Positions 33,008 to 39,085 of a DNA stretch of 39,085 bases are shown here, piece by piece. The position numbers and the translations under genes were made by a program. The notes beneath the pieces were generated by a model that had not been told where the DNA came from, made no database searches, and was given only the letters and a program-made list of their open reading frames with translations. The DNA comes from JAVBOD01 sp031551045. Lineage in GTDB: Bacteria > Bacteroidota > Bacteroidia > Bacteroidales > UBA932. The stretch spans positions 1-39,085 of the forward strand of contig JAVBOD010000087.1 in the NCBI GenBank assembly GCA_031551045.1. Direction: 5' to 3'. Positions within the stretch are counted from its first letter, which is position 1. Each line of letters starts with the position of its first letter.

Positions 33008-33319
33008 TTTAAAAAGTGTAAGTATAAACATTCCCCCTTCTTTTCACTCAATCACAACAACGCCGAATATTAATTTTGCAATATTTAACATTACAAAACA
33101 AAAAAGAACAAGCACGACGTAAACCGGCGGAAGCATCGTCGTGTGGAATGACACCGGAAAGGGAGTAATCCTTAAATACAATTTATCAATCAGCCTGAAT
33201 TTTCAGGCTGATTTTCTTTACTGCCGGTACATCTTTGTATTGACAAGATGGTTCTTTTAACTTCACATTGCTTGTGTAAGTTAGCAAAAATTTATATATT
33301 TACGAAAAATTTATTAGTT
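33008..33319 (+). other. Spacer after uvrA with structured segment
   Basis: This 312-base gap has an AT-rich first part with TAATTTTG (33071-33078), a possible -7 box with no good -33 box. A GC-richer segment follows, with arms CACGACG (33113-33119) and CGTCGTG (33137-33143). Then comes a strong terminator at 33188-33213. A short RNA from about 33085 to 33220 is conceivable. The last 100 bases precede the serine peptidase gene and hold no clear promoter. Confidence 0.35.
33188..33213 (+). terminator. Terminator downstream of uvrA
   Basis: Perfect 12-bp palindromic stem AATCAGCCTGAA / TTCAGGCTGATT around a 2-base centre, followed by TTCTTTAC. It is about 180 bases from the uvrA stop. Confidence 0.8.
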
Positions 33320-34654
33320 ATGACTAAAAGAATTTTATTTATATTATTAACACTCTGCGCCATCACCGGCAGCAGTAGTTTTCCCTTACACGCAAAAACA
33401 GCGAATCGCCCATCGAATATTGAGCAAACTTCCGTTATCGACCAGCTTGCACATCTCAAAGGGGTGAGTAATCTAACCGTTCTAAAAGCCGAACGTTTCA
33501 CTGATAAATGTGTCTTCTTTTTCGAACAACCGATCGATCATAAAGACCCTTCCAAAGGAACGTTCAAGCAACGGGTTTTCGTTGCACACAGAGGTTTCGA
33601 CCGCCCGACGGTGCTGGTTACGGAAGGATACGGGGCTGCCTATGCCGCCACTCCTCGTTTCACAAATGAGTTAGCCGAGCTATTCGAAACGAATATCGTA
33701 GTGGTGGAACATCGTTATTTTTTAGAATCAACCCCAAAATCTAAAGAATGGCAATACCTCACCGCCGAAAATTCGGCCAACGATTTACATGCGATTTTTG
33801 CAGCGCTGGAAACCATTTATCCCGGCAAATGGATAAGTACGGGTGTAAGCAAAGGCGGACAAACTACGATGATTTATCGAACTTTTTTCCCGAACGACAT
33901 GGATATTTCCGTCCCCTATGTGGGGCCATTATGCCGTGCTGTAGAAGATGGCCGTCATGAAATATTCCTCCGTGAATCGGTCGGCACCCCCGAAGAGCGC
34001 CAAAAAATACAGACATTCCAAATCGAACTATTGAAACGCCGCGACAGGTTGATGCCGATGTTTACAAATTTATGCCAAGAAAGAAAATATGAATTCCGTG
34101 CTCCGTTAGAGGAGATTTACGATTATTGCGTACTCGAATATCCCTTTGCCCATTGGCAATACGGCACGCCTATCGAAAGAATTCCCGACAATAGTGATGC
34201 TGATGAAGTTTTTTATAAGCAATTGACAGCCGTAAGTTCTCCGGATTATTTTCAACATCATGGCCCGCACGAATCTTTTTTTGTGCAGGCAGCCCATGAG
34301 CTGGGATATTACGGTTATGACACTGAGCCGTTCAAAAAGTGGTTGACGATTAAAAGCGCCGAAGGTTATTTAGGGAAGTTGGTCGTACCGCAAGACGCCA
34401 ATTTCGTATTTGATAAAACACTTTACAATAAAATATGTACTTACCTCGGGAAAGAAGACCCGCGGATGATTTTCATATACGGCGAATACGACCCCTGGTC
34501 GGCAGTAGCGGCAGACGTATCGGTAAACCTGAAAAACAAAAAGAATATTATAGTGGCCTACCAGCCGAAAGGAAATCATAGCGCTACCATCAGAAGATTG
34601 CCGGAAGACTTGCAGAATAACATAATAGAAACCATCAAAAAATGGTTGGAATAG
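33320..34654 (+). CDS. Exported serine peptidase of the S37/S28 type
   Basis: 444 residues from MTKRILFILLTLCAITG, which gives a signal peptide; the frame opens earlier at 33248 but with no signal. The alpha/beta-hydrolase triad can be placed: Ser177 in STGVSKGGQT, Asp391 in YGEYDPWSA and His420 in GNHSATI. FFFEQPIDHKDPSKGTFKQR and VVVEHRYFLES are typical of Bacteroidota proteins called S28 or PS-10 (S37) peptidases, which cut short N-terminal peptides. A tripeptidyl or prolyl aminopeptidase role in the periplasm is likely but not proven. The nucleoside kinase gene starts four bases after its stop. Confidence 0.87.
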   Translation: MTKRILFILLTLCAITGSSSFPLHAKTANRPSNIEQTSVIDQLAHLKGVSNLTVLKAERFTDKCVFFFEQPIDHKDPSKGTFKQRVFVAHRGFDRPTVLVTEGYGAAYAATPRFTNELAELFETNIVVVEHRYFLESTPKSKEWQYLTAENSANDLHAIFAALETIYPGKWISTGVSKGGQTTMIYRTFFPNDMDISVPYVGPLCRAVEDGRHEIFLRESVGTPEERQKIQTFQIELLKRRDRLMPMFTNLCQERKYEFRAPLEEIYDYCVLEYPFAHWQYGTPIERIPDNSDADEVFYKQLTAVSSPDYFQHHGPHESFFVQAAHELGYYGYDTEPFKKWLTIKSAEGYLGKLVVPQDANFVFDKTLYNKICTYLGKEDPRMIFIYGEYDPWSAVAADVSVNLKNKKNIIVAYQPKGNHSATIRRLPEDLQNNIIETIKKWLE

Positions 34655-34658
34655 ACAA

Positions 34659-36332
34659 ATGAGAAGCTTGGAAATTTATTGCGAAAATACCTCGCAGCAT
34701 GTTACTATCGACCCCGGGACATCGCTCCTGCAATTATTGAACGACCTGAACGTACAACTCTCGTCCGGCGTATTAGCAGCCTTAGTAGATAATCAACTGA
34801 AAGAACTGTCATTCGAACTATACAAGCCGCACAATATCGAATTCATTGATATCACAAAACCCGACGGGCTACGCACGTATCAACGCTCTCTCACTTTCCT
34901 GCTGCAAAAAGCGGTTCATGATATCCTTCCGGCCTGCGATTTGAGTGTAGAGCATTCCGTTTCGCGTGGATTATATTGCGAGATTACCTGCTTGGGCGTC
35001 GCTATCAGTAATGAGCAATTGGCGTTGGTGGAACAACGCATGCGCAAATTGGTGGAATTGGATTTACCGCTTATCCGCACCAAAATAGAAACGAAAGAAG
35101 CCATCAAATTATTTGAAGAAAACCGGCAATTCGAAAAAGCGCTGCTGCAACAAACCCGCGGCCGCTTTTACACGTCGGTTTATTATTTAGATGGTTATGC
35201 CGATCATTTTTATGGCCCGCTGGTTCCTTCGACCGGTTATTTACAAGTATTCGGCTTAAATAAATATGAACATGGCGTGCTGTTGCGTATGCCGAGGGTA
35301 GATGATCCATCGAGAGTGGAATCCATGCCGAAACAAAAAAAATTGTATGAAATTTTTCAGGAGCACAAGGATTGGAATAAAATCATCGGAGCCTATGGCA
35401 TCGGGTCTATTAATAAAGCCATTCAAAAAGGCGAAACCCGGCAGATAATACAAGTTGCGGAAGCTCTGCACGAACGTAAATATGCAGAGATTGCCAATGA
35501 GATTTACCATCATCGCGAACGCGTGAAAATCGTATTGATATCGGGCCCTTCCTGCAGTGGGAAAACGACGACCTCAAAACGGGTGAGCCTGCAAATGAAA
35601 GTAGCGGGATTGCGGCCGGTAGTTCTGGAAATGGATAACTATTTTGTAAACCGGGAAAACACACCGCTTGACGAAAACGGCGATTATGACTTTGAATCTA
35701 TTCACGCCATTGATCTCGACTTTTTCAACCAACAATTGCAACAACTTTTAAGTGGAGAAGAAGTGTCCATTCCGAAATTCGATTTTACGACCGGACAACG
35801 TTTTTTCAACGGTGACAAACTAAAAGTACAACCCGGCGATGTGCTGGTCGTGGAAGGTATTCATGCGCTTACACCTTTGCTCACGCAAAGCATCCCGGAA
35901 GAAAACAAATTCCGGATTTATGCGTCGGCGCTGACTTCTATTTCCGTGGATGAAAACAATCGTGTTCCGACCACCGACAACCGCTTACTACGGCGTATTG
36001 TGCGCGACTATAATTTCAGGGGCTATAGCGCACAAGAATCCATTCACCGCTGGGCAAGCGTACGGCGTGGCGAAGACCGGAATATTTTCCCCTATCAGGA
36101 AAATGCCGATATGATGTTCAACTCGGCATTAATATACGAACTTTCTATCTTACGGCGGTACGCAGAACCGCTGCTACGCAATATTCCGCCAACCGACCCG
36201 GCGTATTGCGAAGCAACCCGGCTGCTCAAATTTTTAAGCTACTTTGAGATGCCAAGCCCCGACGAAGAAAACACCATCCCTCCCACGTCTGTAATACGGG
36301 AGTTTATAGGAGGAAGTAGTTTTGCATATTAG
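34659..36332 (+). CDS. TGS-domain nucleoside (uridine) kinase
   Basis: 557-residue cytosolic protein. Residues about 1-60 (IYCENTSQHVTIDPGTSLLQLL) form a TGS-like domain. Residues about 60-230 resemble the second additional domain of threonyl-tRNA synthetase, with HSVSRGLYCEI near residue 98. The kinase domain follows: Walker A GPSCSGKTT (about 296-304), VVLEMDNYFVNRENTP and VEGIHALTP, typical of uridine kinase/phosphoribulokinase enzymes. The fusion is common in Bacteroidota and Firmicutes. Substrate is probably uridine or a related nucleoside; the role of the tRNA-synthetase-like half is unknown. Confidence 0.9.
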   Translation: MRSLEIYCENTSQHVTIDPGTSLLQLLNDLNVQLSSGVLAALVDNQLKELSFELYKPHNIEFIDITKPDGLRTYQRSLTFLLQKAVHDILPACDLSVEHSVSRGLYCEITCLGVAISNEQLALVEQRMRKLVELDLPLIRTKIETKEAIKLFEENRQFEKALLQQTRGRFYTSVYYLDGYADHFYGPLVPSTGYLQVFGLNKYEHGVLLRMPRVDDPSRVESMPKQKKLYEIFQEHKDWNKIIGAYGIGSINKAIQKGETRQIIQVAEALHERKYAEIANEIYHHRERVKIVLISGPSCSGKTTTSKRVSLQMKVAGLRPVVLEMDNYFVNRENTPLDENGDYDFESIHAIDLDFFNQQLQQLLSGEEVSIPKFDFTTGQRFFNGDKLKVQPGDVLVVEGIHALTPLLTQSIPEENKFRIYASALTSISVDENNRVPTTDNRLLRRIVRDYNFRGYSAQESIHRWASVRRGEDRNIFPYQENADMMFNSALIYELSILRRYAEPLLRNIPPTDPAYCEATRLLKFLSYFEMPSPDEENTIPPTSVIREFIGGSSFAY

Positions 36333-36369
36333 CTAAGTAACGAGGATATTTTTAGAAAAAAAGATTTTG

Positions 36370-37893
36370 ATGAGCACCTTAACTTCCATAGTACGATTAG
36401 CAACAACAGCACGTTTTCGCAAATTAGATAAAAGCCGGAAAAATCCTCAACGATTCCAACACGCAATTTTCAAGTCCCTAATAATGTCCGGCGTAGAAAC
36501 ACAGTTCGGAGAGCGGTATGGTTTTAATTGTGCTTCGTCCGTCGAACGGTTTCAACATCGCGTGCCGTTACATGATTACGACGGATTGAAGCCCTATATC
36601 GACCGCATGCGCAACGGAGAGGAAGGCGTATTATGGCCTACGCCCGTAAATTGGTTTGCCAAGTCAAGCGGCACTACGGCCGACAAAAGCAAGTTTATTC
36701 CGGTAAGCATGGAGTCGTTGCAACATTGCCATTATCAATCGGCCAAAGATGTATTGATGTTTTACGTACACAACTATCCAAAATCAAGGATATTCAATGG
36801 AAAAGCATTAACCCTCGGCGGAAGCCACAAACCCGAAACCAACGGTCGCATACATAGCGGAGACTTGTCGGCCGTGCTCATTCAGAATTCCCCTTGGTAT
36901 GCGGAATTAGTTCGAACGCCTTCCCGCGACATATCGCTCATTGCCGATTTCGAATCTAAAGTCCAACATATTGCAAAAATAACAATCAAGCAAAATGTAA
37001 CGAATTTTTCGGGCGTACCTTCGTGGAACCTCGTGTTGATGAAACGCATATTGGAAGCAGCCGGCAAACAGCACCTACTCGAGGTGTGGCCTAATTTAGA
37101 GCTATTCATGCACGGAGGAATTTCTTTCGAACCTTATCGCGAACAATACCGCCAGCTTATTCCGAGCGACCAAATGCATTATATGGAAACCTACAATGCA
37201 TCGGAAGGATTTTTCGGCATACAAGACGACCCGAATGATAGTGCGATGTTGTTATTGGTTGACGCCGGTATTTTTTACGAATTTATTCCCATGAATAAAA
37301 TGGCCGAAGCACAGGCCGGTACATTCACCGCCTTCGACACCGTGGAGTCGGTAAAAACGGGCGTCAATTACGCCATGGTAGTTTCTACCAACGGCGGGCT
37401 TTGGCGCTATCTTATCGGCGACACGGTGATGTTCACTTCGCTCTATCCGCACAAACTAAAAATCACGGGGCGCACCCGCCATTTTATCAATGTTTTCGGC
37501 GAAGAATTAATCATGGAAAATGCCATAAAAGCGCTTCAGACAGCTTGCCGGAAAACCGGAGCCACCGTAAGCAACTATACGGTAGCCCCTATTTTTATGG
37601 ATGATTCGGCGAAGGGCGCTCATGAATGGGTAGTGGAATTTGAAAAACGTCCGCCCGACACCGACGTATTTGCCGATATTTTGGACGCCGAATTATGTAA
37701 TGTAAATTCCGACTATGAAGCCAAGCGTTCGAAAAACACCACCCTCAACCGGCTTACATTAACGGAAGTAAAACCGGGGACATTTTATGAATGGATGAAA
37801 CAACGCGGCAAATTAGGCGGGCAAAATAAAATTCCCAGCCTGTACAATACCCGTGAATACGTGGACGAATTATTGAAACTGAAAATAATTTAG
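36370..37893 (+). CDS. GH3 auxin-responsive promoter family protein (acyl-adenylating enzyme fold)
   Basis: 507 residues from the ATG that follows an in-frame TTG. The family belongs to the adenylate-forming superfamily; plant members attach amino acids to jasmonate or auxin, while bacterial substrates are unknown. SSGTTADKSKFIPVS (about residues 96-110) is the phosphate-binding loop, METYNASEGFFGIQ (about 276-289) binds adenine and acyl group, and GRTRHFINVFGEELIMENAI is the hinge before the C-terminal domain. The length is usual. The gene lies between two kinase genes on the same strand. No signal peptide is seen, so it is cytosolic. Confidence 0.92.
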   Translation: MSTLTSIVRLATTARFRKLDKSRKNPQRFQHAIFKSLIMSGVETQFGERYGFNCASSVERFQHRVPLHDYDGLKPYIDRMRNGEEGVLWPTPVNWFAKSSGTTADKSKFIPVSMESLQHCHYQSAKDVLMFYVHNYPKSRIFNGKALTLGGSHKPETNGRIHSGDLSAVLIQNSPWYAELVRTPSRDISLIADFESKVQHIAKITIKQNVTNFSGVPSWNLVLMKRILEAAGKQHLLEVWPNLELFMHGGISFEPYREQYRQLIPSDQMHYMETYNASEGFFGIQDDPNDSAMLLLVDAGIFYEFIPMNKMAEAQAGTFTAFDTVESVKTGVNYAMVVSTNGGLWRYLIGDTVMFTSLYPHKLKITGRTRHFINVFGEELIMENAIKALQTACRKTGATVSNYTVAPIFMDDSAKGAHEWVVEFEKRPPDTDVFADILDAELCNVNSDYEAKRSKNTTLNRLTLTEVKPGTFYEWMKQRGKLGGQNKIPSLYNTREYVDELLKLKII

Positions 37894-37901
37894 TACCTTT
37901 G
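37872..37901 (+). promoter_or_regulatory. Promoter of the deoxynucleoside kinase gene
   Basis: ATTG (37872-37875), 18 bases, then TACCTTTG (37894-37901). The -33 box lies inside the end of the GH3-family gene and the -7 box starts right after its stop codon. Confidence 0.65.
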
Positions 37902-37921
37902 AAAAATTAATCTTAAACAAT

Positions 37922-38533
37922 ATGCATATCGCAGTTGCCGGCAACATTGGCAGTGGAAAAACAACCCTGACAGAGCTACTATCACGCCACTACGGCTGGG
38001 AAAGCCAGTTTGAAGAAGTGGATGGAAATCCTTATTTGAGCGACTTCTATGAAGATATGGAACGTTGGTCGTTTAATCTTCAAATTTACTTCTTAAACAA
38101 ACGCTTCAAAGGAATTGTAGAAATCAAAAAAGCGACACACACCATTATTCAAGACCGTACGATTTATGAAGACGCTTGCATTTTCGCCCCGAACCTTCAC
38201 TCGATGGGTTTGATGACCACCCGCGATTACAACAACTACCGCTCGTTGTTCGACCTGATGATGTCGCTGGTGAAACCGCCCGAATTGTTGATATACCTCA
38301 AAGGCTCCGTACCCACCTTAGTGAACCAAATTCAAAAACGCGGGCGCGAGTACGAAAACGGTATTCGTATAGATTATCTGACAAAGCTGAACGACCGCTA
38401 TAATGAGTGGATTGAAAGCTACGATGCCAAAAAATTAATCATTGATATCGACACTATCAAATTCAATGAAAAACCGGAAGACCTTAGCCAGGTAATCGAT
38501 AAAATCGATGCAGACTTACATGGTTTGTTTTAG
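37922..38533 (+). CDS. Deoxynucleoside kinase
   Basis: 203-residue member of the deoxynucleoside kinase family, which phosphorylates deoxynucleosides for nucleotide salvage. The P-loop is GNIGSGKTTL (7-16), ERWSFNLQIYFL (about 47-58) lines the substrate pocket, and QDRTIYEDACIFA (about 80-92) carries the DR-E motif with the catalytic region. RGREYENGI is the lid. It has its own promoter and a strong terminator. Base specificity cannot be read from the motifs. Confidence 0.93.
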   Translation: MHIAVAGNIGSGKTTLTELLSRHYGWESQFEEVDGNPYLSDFYEDMERWSFNLQIYFLNKRFKGIVEIKKATHTIIQDRTIYEDACIFAPNLHSMGLMTTRDYNNYRSLFDLMMSLVKPPELLIYLKGSVPTLVNQIQKRGREYENGIRIDYLTKLNDRYNEWIESYDAKKLIIDIDTIKFNEKPEDLSQVIDKIDADLHGLF

Positions 38534-38571
38534 GCCCTGAGAACTCCACAATAAATATTTTGGGTAAATAA

Positions 38572-38602
38572 AAACGGCTGCCGTTCATTCCGGCTGCCGT
38601 TT
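38572..38602. terminator. Bidirectional terminator between the kinase and thioredoxin-like genes
   Basis: Arms AAACGGC (38572-38578) and GCCGTTT (38596-38602) are perfect; inside, GCCG/CGGC adds four pairs after a T-T mismatch. Flanking A and T runs let it work for both convergent genes. Confidence 0.8.
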
Positions 38603-38686
38603 GTTCCATTAATCAATATGACTCCTTTAAATAAAGCGTTAAACCCAAAAAACACTCTTCCCCGTATGTTGATTAATGGATGTTCA

Positions 38687-39085
38687 TCATTTTCCAAAAA
38701 CTTCTTTCAGTTTTGTATCAATCTCCTCAGCACCTCCAATCGTATATACCAAGATGTTTCCTTCGGGATCAAGCAATACTTTGGTAGGATATGCTTTGAT
38801 GTTATATAATTTGGCTACATCCGTCTTTTCCTTGTTTTCATTCATATTTACGTGCCTCCAAGTGAGCTTGTCTTCGTCAATAGCTTGAAGCCATCGTTCG
38901 CGGTTACTTTCGCCTCCGGCCAATCCGAGCATTTCAAATGCAGGGCCTTTGTATTTTTTATATAGCTCTACCAAATGCGGATGGCTTTTACGGCAAGGGG
39001 CACACCACGAACCCCAGAAATCAAGCAAAACATATTTTCCACGGTAGTCGCTGAGCGAAAAAGTCTTGCCTTCTTTGTCGGTTTG
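38687..39085 (-). CDS. TlpA/ResA-like thiol-disulfide oxidoreductase, C-terminal part
   Basis: Partial gene: the frame is open to the window edge, where it reads QTDKEGKTFSLSDYRGKYVLLDFWG. The TTG at 39028 is an internal Leu, not the start. The thioredoxin fold is plain. WCAPCRKSHP holds the redox CxxC, YNIKAYPTKVLLDPEGNIL carries the cis-Pro, and EIDTKLKEVFGK is the last helix. About 132 residues are visible. Bacteroidota proteins of this type are usually periplasmic and reduce or oxidise cysteines of envelope proteins; the N-terminus that would show a signal peptide lies outside. Confidence 0.9.
   Translation of the reverse strand, partial: QTDKEGKTFSLSDYRGKYVLLDFWGSWCAPCRKSHPHLVELYKKYKGPAFEMLGLAGGESNRERWLQAIDEDKLTWRHVNMNENKEKTDVAKLYNIKAYPTKVLLDPEGNILVYTIGGAEEIDTKLKEVFGK

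Noticed and set aside
33248..33319. Longer start of the serine peptidase
   Set aside because: The extra 24 residues destroy the signal peptide, while the ATG at 33320 gives a normal one.
36367..36369. TTG start of the GH3-family gene
   Set aside because: An ATG follows immediately and is the more likely start.
39028..39028. TTG as start of the thioredoxin-like gene
   Set aside because: The frame continues upstream to the window edge with residues (GKTFSLSDYRGKYVLL) typical of the family, so the gene is partial.

Overview
The window is a stretch of a Bacteroidota chromosome, most likely order Bacteroidales. Three things suggest this. Many upstream regions carry the Bacteroidota-type promoter (a TTG/TTTG box, 18-20 bases, then TAnnTTTG). 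Lipoproteins with BACON-like domains and charged residues after the lipid cysteine are common. The housekeeping genes (rplM-rpsI-rpsB-tsf, a pheS with a CxxC-rich insert, a TGS-containing nucleoside kinase, a GH3-type enzyme) are typical of the phylum. No insertion sequence, phage gene or CRISPR array was seen.

Layout. Positions 1-1155 hold the C-terminal part of dnaG. Positions 1216-8548 are a minus-strand block of five exported proteins, in transcription order: two consecutive lipoproteins of the cholesterol-dependent/thiol-activated cytolysin (CDC-like) superfamily, a small outer-membrane beta-barrel protein, a BACON-IPT-NHL propeller lipoprotein and a BACON-LRR lipoprotein. A relic of a second copy of the barrel gene lies between the last two. 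This block is the most interesting part of the window. Positions 8761-11631 hold envelope-lipid genes: waaA on the minus strand, divergent from mlaE-mlaF. Positions 11680-16647 hold a TPR sensor kinase and LuxR-type response regulator, divergent from two lipoproteins that each have seven WKNG repeats. Two near-identical palindromes 52 bases apart lie in the shared upstream region. Then follow a periplasmic isoaspartyl peptidase and an OmpA-like protein.

Positions 18792-21825 are the ribosomal operon rplM-rpsI-rpsB-tsf, with a clear promoter and terminator. A tRNA-Gly, pheS and a HEAT-like gene follow. Positions 23930-30069 hold an intergenic repeat cluster, a family 2 glycoside hydrolase, a cyclophilin lipoprotein and a patatin-barrel fusion. 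The patatin gene is followed after 4 bases by uvrA, whose interdomain linker seems to contain an in-frame copy of the same kind of repeat. The right end holds an S37/S28-like serine peptidase, a nucleoside kinase, a GH3-family protein, a deoxynucleoside kinase and a partial TlpA-like thioredoxin.

Most genes are ordinary. The accessory or regulatory points worth following are the CDC-like pair and its neighbours, the twin palindromes with the WKNG lipoproteins, the UvrA insertion, and several structured or repeat-bearing spacers.
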